Shown here: positions 36,346 through 45,318 of the stretch, piece by piece | Layout: each line of letters begins with the position of its first letter | Numbering within the stretch: the first letter of the stretch is position 1 | Origin: Paenibacillus helianthi | GTDB lineage: Bacteria > Bacillota > Bacilli > Paenibacillales > Paenibacillaceae | Assembly: GCF_001909055.1 (NCBI RefSeq) | Contig: NZ_LVWI01000001.1 | Span: forward strand, 310,001 to 374,000 | Length of the DNA: 64,000 bases | Direction: 5' to 3' | Program-made: the position numbers and the translations under genes | The notes under the pieces: model-generated | Seen by the model: only the letters and a program-made list of their open reading frames with translations | Databases searched by the model: none | What the model was told of the DNA's origin: nothing

Positions 36346-36573
36346 TTACTTCTGAATCTTTGAATATACGACTTTTGGCACATTAAGCTTAAATAAAAGA
36401 GCTATCTCATCTATAAATGGGATTCCCACCCTATATTCCGGGTCAATAAATACATACAAATAGTGCTTGAAATCTCCAATAATTCGATAGCTGTTACTTT
36501 TATACTATTTTTTTGGTACTCCGTTCAAGAACGCATGATTCCATAGCTTAATTAGATCGTTCAGTTTCATCAT
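36346..36573 (-). pseudogene. Small gene split by an in-frame TAG
   Basis: A 75-codon minus-strand frame: MMKLNDLIKLWNHAFLNG, VPKK, TAG (36505-36507), then YKSNSYRIIGDFKHYLYVF, IDPEYRVGIPFIDEIALLFK, LNVPKVVYSKIQK and stop. Amino-acid composition on both sides of the amber codon is protein-like, and GGAGAGCT precedes the ATG. I do not recognise it. It ends 103 bp before the LuxR start. It could be a decayed small protein or two very short genes. Confidence 0.45.
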
Positions 36574-36621
36574 AGCTCTCCGTTATTTATTATTACTCAA
36601 AGTATCATATCCCGCTTAGGT

Positions 36622-37401
36622 TCATAGCAGCACTACGGAATTCACGGCTCCCCGCGCACATTGTACCAGGGTTTCGTATAACCGGGCCGATATCGTATTG
36701 AACTCCTGCTCCCGGTCATGCTGATAGGCAGAATATGGAGGACTGTCATTCCAGGAACCCATGCCACCGAATACCCAGGCTTTGTAGACTGCATTCAGCA
36801 GCGTTCGTGCCTGGTCCTTATAAATATCCGGTAAGTGAAAAGACAGCTGCGCAGCTGTACCTGTTCCGTTCAGAACACTCTTAGCAGGCTCAAAGAAATG
36901 GTCACTCCAGAAACTCTCTTCTATTGTATAGGCCAGATCTCCAATCTGCCTTAGCGCCACGTCCAGCTTCTCTGACAAAACAGATAATGGAAGGAATTCG
37001 CGATCACCTTTCTGTCCATCGTAAAGCTTTTGTTCAGTATAGGTAACTTTCCACTTTGTCCGCGAGCCATACTGATCCATGTGCCAATCAGCCTTCCACA
37101 AGGATTCACCTGTTGTTCCTAGGGAGGTCACTCCATTGGGCATCCCATTACTCTGAAGAATACCAGTGCTCCAGGAAGTTGCCGAAGGCATACCGTTTAA
37201 CATAAGCCGCCGGCAGCCATTATTCTTCAGCTCTGCAAGCCACTCGGGCCAGCTCCAAGCCTTCCCTCCTCCCTCCTCTATGAATCGCACTTCTATGTAT
37301 TCCGTATGCTCTAATTCAGTATTAGAGGCATCCGCACCACTAATCAAATTCCCATTTCCCAGCGCTGTGATTAATAACATCTGATGTAACTCACCATTCA
37401 T
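36622..37401 (-). CDS. Conserved-looking hypothetical protein
   Basis: 259 aa with no signal peptide or membrane segment; soluble, Trp-rich (WSWPEWLAELKNNGCRRLML, DWHMDQYGSRTKWKVTYTE, ESFWSDHFFEPAKSVLNGTG, AWVFGGMGSWNDSPPYSAYQ). The ATG has GGGGGAAG upstream. I do not recognise the family. The regular alternation and conserved-looking Trp/Gly motifs argue for a real cytoplasmic protein. The 238-bp gap to the next gene holds only the DMT gene's terminator. Confidence 0.65.
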   Translation of the reverse strand: MNGELHQMLLITALGNGNLISGADASNTELEHTEYIEVRFIEEGGGKAWSWPEWLAELKNNGCRRLMLNGMPSATSWSTGILQSNGMPNGVTSLGTTGESLWKADWHMDQYGSRTKWKVTYTEQKLYDGQKGDREFLPLSVLSEKLDVALRQIGDLAYTIEESFWSDHFFEPAKSVLNGTGTAAQLSFHLPDIYKDQARTLLNAVYKAWVFGGMGSWNDSPPYSAYQHDREQEFNTISARLYETLVQCARGAVNSVVLL

Positions 37402-37542
37402 ATGTACTTCCCCCTTCCTCCCGTTATCTCCATCCTCTCATTTCTATGCTCCATTCATCAACCATTAGTTTCAGCCGGAGATATCGGGAATTGAAACAAT
37501 ACTCCTAAAGATATGTTCTTCATGGATACGGTTATAGAAGGG

Positions 37543-37580
37543 CAAAAAAACAACGCGTACCGTCTGATGCCGGTACGCGC
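37543..37580 (-). terminator. Terminator of the DMT exporter gene
   Basis: GCGTACCG (37555-37562) pairs with CGGTACGC (37571-37578); on the minus strand TTGTTTTTTT follows. Confidence 0.88.
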
Positions 37581-37639
37581 TGTTTATGCTGGTTATTTTA
37601 CTAATCCCTTATAAATAATCATCTCTAGATGGCAGGCAG

Positions 37640-38602
37640 CTAGACCTGTGAAGCTGCCCTGTCGGATATCCCCCACCGCAGCTTGTACAGCTCAGGGAGC
37701 ACAACCCCCAGGAGCACCAGGACAACCCCGGTCCACTGCAGTCCGCTTACCTGCTCATGCAGCACGAATGAGGAGAGCAATACAGCAACCGGAAGCTCGG
37801 CAGCACCGAGAATGCCAGCCATGCCGCCCCCGATATGCGGAACACCAATGGCAAATAATACCGGCGGAATAAAGGCTCCGAACAAACCCAATAAAAATCC
37901 AAACAGCAGCAGCTGTCCCCACAAAAGTCCGTTGAAAAGGAAATACGGCGGGAAAATAACGAACAATAGCAACAAGCCTCCGGTAACCATCCATGCGCTC
38001 CGGTACGCCGGATGTGCAGAGGGAACCGCTTTGCCGCTGAAAATGATGAACATGGAATAACTTACAGCTGACAACAGGCCCAGAGTAAGTCCAAGAGCAT
38101 TGAAATGCGCTGCACCCTGATCTATAATTCCTGCTGCAAGCAGCGTTCCGCCGAAGAGAAGCAACAGCGTCAGCAGGGTTACCTTGTCGGGCCGCTGCCG
38201 CTTGCTGACAGCCTGGATCAGTACACTGATCCAGGTGAACTGGAACAGCAGGATGATAGCCAGCGAAGCTGGAATATAGCGCAGTGACTGGTAATAGACT
38301 AATCCTGTCACCACAGTAGGCGCTCCAGCCATCATCAGCAGCAGCCGCTGCTTCCAGGTAAGTGCAGGCGATGCCTGCTGTGCTGCAGCTGGACGAATGC
38401 CTTGGCTGCGTTGTTTACGCGCCTGTCTAACCTTTGTATATAATGCCAGCAGCCAGGCAAGAATGCAGCCAGTCAGCAGCTGCGTACCGACCACTTCCCC
38501 AAGCTGGTACCCCTCTCCGTAAGCCAATACGACGATCGTAGATAGAATTCCATAGCTCATGGCCCCAATTAATACCGATAACAAATATTTCAAATCTTTC
38601 AT
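37640..38602 (-). CDS. EamA-family (DMT superfamily) exporter
   Basis: 320 aa from the ATG at 38602, with AGGAGGC upstream. Ten predicted membrane helices in two EamA repeats: KDLKYLLSVLIGAMSYGILS; LMMAGAPTVVTGLVYYQSLR; ALTLGLLSAVSYSMFIIF-like second repeat; VALLSSFVLHEQVSGLQWTG VVLVLLGVVL at the end (in parts). Such proteins export small metabolites, amino acids or nucleosides. The gene is preceded by a purine-riboswitch-like aptamer (38691-38775), which would make a purine or a purine-derived metabolite the likely substrate. Monocistronic. Confidence 0.9.
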   Translation of the reverse strand: MKDLKYLLSVLIGAMSYGILSTIVVLAYGEGYQLGEVVGTQLLTGCILAWLLALYTKVRQARKQRSQGIRPAAAQQASPALTWKQRLLLMMAGAPTVVTGLVYYQSLRYIPASLAIILLFQFTWISVLIQAVSKRQRPDKVTLLTLLLLFGGTLLAAGIIDQGAAHFNALGLTLGLLSAVSYSMFIIFSGKAVPSAHPAYRSAWMVTGGLLLLFVIFPPYFLFNGLLWGQLLLFGFLLGLFGAFIPPVLFAIGVPHIGGGMAGILGAAELPVAVLLSSFVLHEQVSGLQWTGVVLVLLGVVLPELYKLRWGISDRAASQV

Positions 38603-38690
38603 TTCATTTATGCCTCCTGAATCTATTAAATCGGCCGCAATACGCAAATAAACCTAACTCCGGGGACGAGGAACATAAGCGCATGATCCT

Positions 38691-38775
38691 TGCCATCGTA
38701 GTTAGGAAGAGTAGGCTTCCTGTAGAAACCCTCGCCCTGTTGATGCCCATAAGGCTGCGAGGTTATACGAGAACA
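38691..38775 (-). promoter_or_regulatory. Purine-type riboswitch aptamer upstream of the DMT exporter
   Basis: Read on the minus strand. P1 TGTTCTCGTA/TACGATGGCA pairs with one mismatch and two G-U. J1/2 is TATAA. P2 is CCTCGC/GCGAGG with an enlarged ~20-base loop that contains TATGGG. J2/3 is GTTTCTACA (family core TTTCTAC). P3 is GGAAG-CCTACT-CTTCC, whose CC can pair with the GG of the P2 loop. J3/1 is TAACTA, with C at the specificity position as in guanine-type aptamers. Downstream AGTTAGG (38653-38659) can pair with CCTAACT of P3/J3-1 and is followed by TTTATTT: a terminator-like alternative that ligand binding would prevent, as in the pbuE ON switch. Confidence 0.72.
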
Positions 38776-38972
38776 GTATGTAATTATATGCATAACGACT
38801 GTTCATATGTTACATGGCAAGTAAGTTGCTGTCAACCCTTAATTCTTAAAATTTAAGGATTCAAATGACTGGGGACCGATTTGGTAATATTTCGGAGCTA
38901 AACCTTCTTTTCTCTGATAAAATGGATCCAAAGTCGTCTTGTAAAAAAATACCTGCAGAGGAGGTGCACATT

Positions 38973-39716
38973 CTGAACCGTTCTGGACCCGTCAAACTGA
39001 TAGGACTTATTGCCGGAATTGCGCTGTCGAATATAGCTGTACTTTCTCCTGGACTACTTGGCCTTCAAATTGTTGGCGGAAGTACACTTGAGACCGCTTC
39101 TGGCGTTACTCTGCTATTCACTAGTTTGCTTGTCGTGCTGTACGGGAGCTATACCCTCCTCTTCAAAACTCCGGCCACTCCCTCTGTCCGTAATTTGGAA
39201 ACCCGTGATGATTACATCGCAGGGTTGAGCCGCTACCGGAATGTGAAGGCGCTCCAAAAAGATGTTCTGCTTGCCCTTGAGCAGTTGGAGCGGATCGATA
39301 AAAAGAAATCCACCTTGATGAATATATTAGGGGAGCGGTTTGAGCCCACGGAATTAAGCTTCCGAAAGTTCCAGACCGTCATTGTTGAGGTTGAAAAGCT
39401 CTTGTATCTGAATGTGCGGGGGATTCTGAACAAGCTCAGTGTATTCGATGCCTCTGAATTCAACCTGTTCACCAGCCGGCAAAGGCCGAAGCCCTTCTCC
39501 GATACGCTGGTGCAGAGAAAAAACGAGCTGTATAACGAATATTTTGCCCATGTGACTGGCTATCTGGGGGCGAATGAGGAGATTCTGCTTAAGCTGGATC
39601 AGCTGCTGCTGGAAATTTCCCTGCTGGATAATACGGACTACAGAGCAGTTGATGAAATGCCTTGCATGAAAGAGCTTAACGCCCTGATCGGGCAGACCAA
39701 GCTCTATCAGAATTAG
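38973..39716 (+). CDS. XpaC-like membrane protein
   Basis: First gene of a set with vWA, TelA and SUFU genes. The frame is open from an ATG at 38865, but that has no ribosome site. GGAGG at 38960-38964 is spaced eight bases from an in-frame CTG (38973) and five from ATT (38970), so a non-AUG start is likely (247 aa). Two membrane helices near the N-terminus (LIGLIAGIALSNIAVLSPGL; GVTLLFTSLLVVLYGSYTLL), then a cytoplasmic coiled-coil domain (DYIAGLSRYRNVKALQKDVL, FRKFQTVIVEVEKLLYLNVR). This resembles XpaC, which in Bacillus subtilis is encoded beside the TelA homologue yaaN. Its biochemical role is unknown. Confidence 0.7.
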   Translation: MNRSGPVKLIGLIAGIALSNIAVLSPGLLGLQIVGGSTLETASGVTLLFTSLLVVLYGSYTLLFKTPATPSVRNLETRDDYIAGLSRYRNVKALQKDVLLALEQLERIDKKKSTLMNILGERFEPTELSFRKFQTVIVEVEKLLYLNVRGILNKLSVFDASEFNLFTSRQRPKPFSDTLVQRKNELYNEYFAHVTGYLGANEEILLKLDQLLLEISLLDNTDYRAVDEMPCMKELNALIGQTKLYQN

Positions 39717-39730
39717 AAAGGAAGATGCAC

Positions 39731-41419
39731 ATGGCCGGGAGTGGCAAAAAAGGGATCATACTCGCAGTGATTGCAGCATGCGTATTTGCTCTGGTCTACT
39801 TCGGAATCACGCTGACTGCAAATTTAGGCAAATCCGATAAGGAGATCTCTGCGGAAGACGCCGGTAAAAAGCTGAACAAACTCTACAGTAATGTTAATGT
39901 AACAGTCGCAGATACTGTAAAGGGGCAAATCGACCTGGACCCCGCAGATATCGGCGAATCCCTGCCCGACATCTCCAAATTTCCTATTTCTGTAGAGAAT
40001 ACAACGGACAGCTTCGTGGAAATCTTCTCTTCCACCGAGAAATCCGGGACAGGAAATGACGGCTGGCTGAATGAAGTAGCCACTGCCTTCAATGATGCGA
40101 AAATCATGATCGGCGGTAAACAGGCTTCCGTAAAGATCCGTAATATCGCCTCAGGCACGGCCACAGACTATATCCGGTCCGGTAAGTATATACCAGATGC
40201 TTTTACCCCTTCCAACGAGCTATGGGGCGAGATGGTCAAGGCAAACGGAACCCCTACCGTGCTTATCTCGAAACGTATTACTGGCAATGTGGCGGGCGTG
40301 GTAACCAACAAGAAAAAGTATGACGAACTGGTAGGCAAGTACGGCTCGCTGAATGTCAAAACCATAACGGATGCTATCGCAGCGAATGAGCTGTCCATGG
40401 GCTACACCGACCCGTTCGCCAGCTCCACCGGACTGAACTTCCTCGTGACCGCACTCAGCACTTTTGACAGCTCCGATCTGTTAAGTGATAAGGCTGTGCA
40501 GGGCTTTGAGCGGTTCCAGGCCAATGTGCCGTTCATCGCCTCGACCACGCTGCAAATGCGGGATGCGGCTAAAACAGGGGCACTGGATGCTTTTGTTCTG
40601 GAGTATCAAACCTATGTGAATGCGCCTGATCTGAAAAGCGGCTATGTCTTCACACCGTTTGGCGTACGACATGACAGTCCGCTCTACGCGCTTGGAAATT
40701 TACCCAAGGAGAAGCTGGACATTATCAAGAAATTTGCCGAATTCACTGAACAGGACCGATATCAACAGCTGGCATCGGACAAAGGCTTCAACGGCATGAA
40801 TGAATACGTCTCTGAACTTGCCCCTATTGAAGGCAACCTCCTCTCTTCAGCCCAGAAGCTCTGGAAAGAGAAAAAGGATGGCAGCAAACCGATTGCAGCT
40901 GTATTCGTAGCGGATGTGTCAGGAAGCATGGCCGGGGAACCTCTCAATCATCTGAAGGAATCGCTGCTCAAAGGACAGAAATTCCTGGGTAAAGACAACA
41001 GCATTGGCTTTGTCTCCTACTCCAGTGATGTGACTATTAATCTGCCCATCGCCAAATATGACACCAATCAGCAGTCCATGTTCGTAGGGGCCATTAACAG
41101 CCTGCAGGCTACCGGGGGCACTGCTACGTTCGACGGAATCATTGTAGCCATGAAAATGCTTCAGGACCAAATTGCCTTGAATCCCGATATTAAGCCAGTG
41201 ATTTTCGTCCTCAGTGACGGTGAAACGAATGAAGGGCATTCTTTAGATGAGATAAGAGGCTTAATCGAGACTTATAAAATCCCGGTCTACACCATAGGCT
41301 ACAATGCGAACATCAAGGCACTGGAGAGCATTTCCAGTATTAATGAGGCTGCAAATATCAATGCAGATACGGATGACGTCGTGTACAAAATCGGCAATCT
41401 GCTCAACGTGCAAATGTAG
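39731..41419 (+). CDS. Membrane-anchored vWA protein with a substrate-binding-like domain
   Basis: 562 aa from the ATG at 39731 (AAAGGAAG six bases upstream). N-terminal membrane anchor (IILAVIAACVFALVYFGITL); residues ~90-370 resemble a periplasmic-binding fold (GYTDPFASSTGLNFLVTALS, YVFTPFGVRHDSPLYALGNL, KKFAEFTEQDRYQQLASDKG); C-terminal von Willebrand A domain ~390-562 with a complete MIDAS: DVSGS (395-399), TGGTATFDG and LSDGETNEG. It should present both domains outside the membrane. The pairing with TelA is typical of stress/toxic-anion gene sets. 8-bp gap from the XpaC-like gene. Confidence 0.85.
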   Translation: MAGSGKKGIILAVIAACVFALVYFGITLTANLGKSDKEISAEDAGKKLNKLYSNVNVTVADTVKGQIDLDPADIGESLPDISKFPISVENTTDSFVEIFSSTEKSGTGNDGWLNEVATAFNDAKIMIGGKQASVKIRNIASGTATDYIRSGKYIPDAFTPSNELWGEMVKANGTPTVLISKRITGNVAGVVTNKKKYDELVGKYGSLNVKTITDAIAANELSMGYTDPFASSTGLNFLVTALSTFDSSDLLSDKAVQGFERFQANVPFIASTTLQMRDAAKTGALDAFVLEYQTYVNAPDLKSGYVFTPFGVRHDSPLYALGNLPKEKLDIIKKFAEFTEQDRYQQLASDKGFNGMNEYVSELAPIEGNLLSSAQKLWKEKKDGSKPIAAVFVADVSGSMAGEPLNHLKESLLKGQKFLGKDNSIGFVSYSSDVTINLPIAKYDTNQQSMFVGAINSLQATGGTATFDGIIVAMKMLQDQIALNPDIKPVIFVLSDGETNEGHSLDEIRGLIETYKIPVYTIGYNANIKALESISSINEAANINADTDDVVYKIGNLLNVQM

Positions 41420-41444
41420 CTCAGCCTACCATTCGGGCATATGC

Positions 41445-41495
41445 TATCGAAGCTAGTTATATTACGGGCACAGTCGAAGAAGTGCAGCTTCGATA
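41445..41495. repeat. 10-bp perfect inverted repeat between the vWA gene and telA
   Basis: TATCGAAGCT (41445-41454) and AGCTTCGATA (41486-41495) lie just before the telA ribosome site. No U tract; it may stabilise the RNA or tune expression of telA. Confidence 0.55.
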
Positions 41496-41514
41496 AAACT
41501 TTAGGAGGTTTGTG

Positions 41515-42654
41515 ATGTCATTTACCATGGAAATCCCTAGTACAGAAACGCTCAAAGCGGTTATCGAAGAACAGGTACAGCCGGAGCCTGCAGAGGTTTC
41601 GCAGCTGAAAGAGCTGGCCGCGAGCAATGTAGCAAGTATTCTGGACCTGGATATAGACTCACTGGAAAAACGGAGATCTGTGCTGCAATCGATCGACATG
41701 TTTGGAATGAATACCATGCGCTCCTCTTCCGATAAAAACTCCCTGCTTCAGGTGTCCGTAGGCAATCTGTCCAAAACAGGCGATGAAGGCGGCCAGGTCG
41801 CCAAGGGATTGACGGAGCTCCATTTGCAGTTGAAGGATCTGGATCCGAGTGCTGTCGATTTTGCTAAAAACGGGATTCTGGGCAAATTCTTCAATCCCCT
41901 GCGTACGTATTTCGCCAAGTACCAGAAAGCAGACGCTGTCATTTCCGATATCATCCAATCCCTGGATAAAGGCAAATCCATTTTGAAGAACGACAACACC
42001 ACCCTTGAGATCGAACAGCAGACCCTGCGGGAGCTCACCAAAAAGCTGCAGAAGGAAATTCAGCTCGGCATGCTGATGGACCGAGAAATCGAGCATCAGA
42101 TTGAGGCTGCTAAGGTGCGCAGTGAGTCCGGGGACAAAATCAGGTTCATCACGGAAGAAGTCCTTTTCCCTCTCCGTCAGCGGGTCATGGATCTGCAGCA
42201 GATGCAAGTAGTCAATCAACAAGGCATCATGGCTATCGAAGTAGTGATCAGAAATAATAAAGAACTGATCCGGGGCGTTGACAGAGCCCGAAACGTAACC
42301 GTATCTGCACTGAAAATCTCCGTCACTGTCGCAAGCGCACTATATCATCAAAAAATCGTACTCAAAAAAATCGAGCTGCTGAATCAAACGACAGATCATC
42401 TGATCAGCGGCACCTCAAAAATGCTTAAAGAGCAAGGGGCAGCGATTCAAAAACAATCGATGGAAACTACCATCTCTCCGGACACGCTGAAGCAGGCCTT
42501 TACCGACGTGTTGTCCGCCCTGGATTCCATCAGTACCTACAAGCAGGAGGCACTGCCGAGAATGCGCGAGACCATCAATCAGTTCCGCGAACTGGCCGAC
42601 AATGGCGAGCAGCAGATCCAGCGTCTGGAGAGGGGCAACTCGCTCGGGCTATAA
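41515..42654 (+). CDS. telA: Toxic anion resistance protein, TelA family
   Basis: 379 aa from the ATG at 41515 (TAGGAGG six bases upstream). Soluble, largely alpha-helical coiled coil with TelA family motifs: DIDSLEKRRSVLQSIDMFG, NPLRTYFAKYQKADAVISDI, QSLDKGKSILKNDNTTLEIE, EVLFPLRQRVMDLQQMQVVN QQGIMAIEVV (in parts). Homologues are linked to tellurite and other envelope stresses; the molecular activity is unknown. Third gene of the XpaC-vWA-TelA-SUFU set. Confidence 0.9.
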   Translation: MSFTMEIPSTETLKAVIEEQVQPEPAEVSQLKELAASNVASILDLDIDSLEKRRSVLQSIDMFGMNTMRSSSDKNSLLQVSVGNLSKTGDEGGQVAKGLTELHLQLKDLDPSAVDFAKNGILGKFFNPLRTYFAKYQKADAVISDIIQSLDKGKSILKNDNTTLEIEQQTLRELTKKLQKEIQLGMLMDREIEHQIEAAKVRSESGDKIRFITEEVLFPLRQRVMDLQQMQVVNQQGIMAIEVVIRNNKELIRGVDRARNVTVSALKISVTVASALYHQKIVLKKIELLNQTTDHLISGTSKMLKEQGAAIQKQSMETTISPDTLKQAFTDVLSALDSISTYKQEALPRMRETINQFRELADNGEQQIQRLERGNSLGL

Positions 42655-42721
42655 GCAGATTTGAGTCTGTCAATCTATCATGATAAACTAGTTCCCGACC
42701 ACATTCTGGGAGGGAAAACAT

Positions 42722-43774
42722 ATGAGCGAAGAAGAATTGAACGCAGATGGCTGGGAAGCCATAGATGAAGCTCTGGAGCAGCTCTATGGAGAACAGGAGC
42801 AGAAGCATTACGGAACCGCCATACCCTACATGCTTGGTGGACCAGATCCGCTGAATGGAATCAGTGTATACGAAGCGCGTGAACCCCTGCCACATTGGCA
42901 TTTTGTAACCTACGGATTTTCTGAGCTATATGAAAAAGAAACGGAAGATCCCGGGTACAGCGGATATGGCTTCGAATTGACCTTCCGGCTATCCAAATCC
43001 GCTGCAGAAGATGAGCCTCCGGCTTGGGCATTGAATCTGCTGCAGAATCTGGGCCGTTATGTGTTTAACAGCGGGAATGTGTTCCGTTCCGGGGATTATA
43101 TGGATGCGAATGGGCCGATTGCCCTTGAGTCGGAGACGGTGCTGACAGCATTGGCTTTTATTACAGACCCTCTGCTTCCGGCGATAGACACCCCTAATGG
43201 CCGAGTAGAATTCCTCCAACTGGTGGGCATCACCAATGATGAACTGTTGGCAATGCAGGTCTGGAATACTCTGGGCGTTTTGATGGAAATGTCAGAGCAC
43301 ATTCCGCTATATATAACTGATCTACATCGGAATTCACTCCTCAAGCTCCCTGCAATCGCCGAAGCCGTAAGGCTGGGCAGTGAAAGTGAAGGCTCCAATA
43401 CAGGTGCACTATACGTCGATCAATTAGCTTGGGAGAACCCGGAAGACGATTCCATCCAGACTCTGCAGCTGGGAGCTAAGCAGGCCGAGATCGTAGGCAA
43501 GCTGCTGCATGGGAGACTCCTAAAAGGACGAACCTTAACTTTGGCCGGTCCAGAGGTTACGGTCAGCTTCGAGACAGGCGTCAATCGCAGCATCGAAATT
43601 CATAATGATAATGTTGTCCTTAAGCTGGATGAGGCTGCCTCGGAAGCTATATCAGAAATTCTCCGTCCGGTAGCAGGGCTGTATCATCTCACTGACTGGC
43701 CGGAGTTTGCAGTGAGGATCGTACCCACTCATATCACCGACAATGAAGGAACTGTTGTGAAAACCATAGGATAA
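42722..43774 (+). CDS. SUFU (Suppressor of fused)-domain protein
   Basis: 350 aa, ATG preceded by GGGAGGG. Soluble. The first ~185 residues form a bacterial SUFU domain: GWEAIDEALEQLYGEQEQKH, YGTAIPYMLGGPDPLNGISV, PHWHFVTYGFSELYEK, GYGFELTFRL, LNLLQNLGRYVFNSGNVF, LAFITDPLLPAIDTPNGRVE, FLQLVGITNDELLAMQ. The C-terminal ~150 residues carry an additional domain I do not recognise. Bacterial SUFU proteins are frequent in polymorphic-toxin immunity and stress contexts, but no toxin gene is adjacent. Follows telA by 67 bp on the same strand and has its own terminator. Confidence 0.88.
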   Translation: MSEEELNADGWEAIDEALEQLYGEQEQKHYGTAIPYMLGGPDPLNGISVYEAREPLPHWHFVTYGFSELYEKETEDPGYSGYGFELTFRLSKSAAEDEPPAWALNLLQNLGRYVFNSGNVFRSGDYMDANGPIALESETVLTALAFITDPLLPAIDTPNGRVEFLQLVGITNDELLAMQVWNTLGVLMEMSEHIPLYITDLHRNSLLKLPAIAEAVRLGSESEGSNTGALYVDQLAWENPEDDSIQTLQLGAKQAEIVGKLLHGRLLKGRTLTLAGPEVTVSFETGVNRSIEIHNDNVVLKLDEAASEAISEILRPVAGLYHLTDWPEFAVRIVPTHITDNEGTVVKTIG

Positions 43775-43784
43775 TCATTCACAA

Positions 43785-43820
43785 CCCCATAGGCCGTTAC
43801 TCTCGCTTATGGGGATTTTT
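43785..43820 (+). terminator. Terminator of the telA/SUFU gene set
   Basis: CCCCATAGGC and GCTTATGGGG pair around CGTTACTCTC, followed by ATTTTTC. Confidence 0.85.
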
Positions 43821-43991
43821 CTTGTTTGCATATTTATGCATGCCATTTAGCCCTTACCAAATTCATTCAATTCATGATTCAGGAGGATAATAATGGTTCT
43901 TTCGCTTCATATATTTTCCTTGGTTTAATCCGATATCTTAGTAAGGTATAGTTTTATACTCATACCATTTCATCTACAGAGGAGTCGTCAA

Positions 43992-45299
43992 ATGAAGAAG
44001 ATTCAGAGGTTAACTAAAAGATTAGGGTGCATCCTGCTTGCAGGTGTATTGATCAGCTCTGCTCTAGGGGCAGGAAAGCTGACTCCACACGCATCCGCAG
44101 CGGCTGCGGAGAAAGGGTATGTGTACTATAGCTCGGAAGATGGATCATTATATCGTGCACCCACTGCCGGGGGTACTGCTCAAATGATCTCTGAGAATTT
44201 CGAGGGATCCTATCTGAACGCAACCAGCAAGTATTTGTATTTCTTTGATAATGAGGACACTAGCAAGCTGCAGCGTTTGTCTCTGACCGAACCAGGTGCG
44301 CTGATCAGCAACTTTGCCGGCGACAAGGATATTTTATTTTACCAAATCGAAGGGGAGTTCATCTATTTCATGGATGACAATGGCGTGATCTACCGCTCGT
44401 TGGCTGATGCGGCTGATGACACCCAGATCAAGCAAATTGCGAATAACGCAGATACAGAATTTCCAGGCTTCTCCGTGGAGAATGGCCGCATTTACTACAA
44501 TGTTTTGAAGAACGGAACAAACACCTGGGCAGCCTCGAAGTCCCGCGATGGCAGTGGAAATGTGCAATATATAGCGCAAGGCGCCATTCCATCCTATTCC
44601 TATATTCATCCGGGTTCTTCTACGGTTTCTGTAATGGTAGATATCAAACCTGCAGAAACGTATTATTCTCTGAACTCCATGGTTCTGTACACCCTTCCGG
44701 TGAATGGCGGAAACCCCAAAGCAGCCAATGCCAAAAGCCCGCTGGATGCGAATGCAACCTATTCAGGCTTCTGGTCCAATGATTATTACATCTATAACAA
44801 AGGGGTCACAGTAGACGATAATGATGATTACGTGTATTCCAAGAGCAAAAGCTATGCGATAGATAAAAGCGGTAAATCGTTTCAGCTCAATCAAAGCGCG
44901 GTTGTCAGCCTTGCCGATATGGGCGGAAACAAGCTGGCATACGTCGGCAGCAACGGAAAAGGCTACATCAGTACCATTGCCAACGGTAAAGTAACCAGTA
45001 CAAAAACACTTGCACTAAGCCAGGTGACAAATGTCTATAACCTGAAGAATGGTACAGCCGACGGACAAATCATATTTTATGCAAGCGGCGGGGCATATGC
45101 TGTAAATGCGAATCTGTCCTTAACTAAATTGAATGGCGTGACTTGGGATAATAGCTCCATCTTTAACGATGTATCAGGAATCTACTATTATAACGCAGAG
45201 GATAATCAGAGCCTCTATAAAATGAGCGCTGACGGTAAAACGAAGCTGAAGCTCACCGATGGACCTGTGTCAGAAATCTATACAGTTACCACTAAATAA
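43992..45299 (+). CDS. Secreted DUF5050 beta-propeller-like protein
   Basis: 435 aa with signal peptide ~1-38 (LGCILLAGVLISSALGAGKL, cleavage near ASAAAA). The mature protein is made of repeated YxxxEDGxLYRxxxxGG units (VYYSSEDGSLYRAPTAGGTA, LYFFDNEDTSKLQRLSL, GIYYYNAEDNQSLYKMSADG), the hallmark of DUF5050/LDL-receptor-YWTD-like propellers. Probably extracellular and binding-type; no catalytic residues are evident. GAGGAGTCGTC precedes the ATG. Monocistronic with a strong terminator. Confidence 0.85.
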   Translation: MKKIQRLTKRLGCILLAGVLISSALGAGKLTPHASAAAAEKGYVYYSSEDGSLYRAPTAGGTAQMISENFEGSYLNATSKYLYFFDNEDTSKLQRLSLTEPGALISNFAGDKDILFYQIEGEFIYFMDDNGVIYRSLADAADDTQIKQIANNADTEFPGFSVENGRIYYNVLKNGTNTWAASKSRDGSGNVQYIAQGAIPSYSYIHPGSSTVSVMVDIKPAETYYSLNSMVLYTLPVNGGNPKAANAKSPLDANATYSGFWSNDYYIYNKGVTVDDNDDYVYSKSKSYAIDKSGKSFQLNQSAVVSLADMGGNKLAYVGSNGKGYISTIANGKVTSTKTLALSQVTNVYNLKNGTADGQIIFYASGGAYAVNANLSLTKLNGVTWDNSSIFNDVSGIYYYNAEDNQSLYKMSADGKTKLKLTDGPVSEIYTVTTK

Positions 45300-45318
45300 T
45301 ATTACTCGAAAATCACAG

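Noticed and set aside
42722-43774. Immunity gene of a polymorphic toxin system
   Set aside because: SUFU domains occur in such systems, but no toxin, repeat-rich or secretion gene is adjacent.
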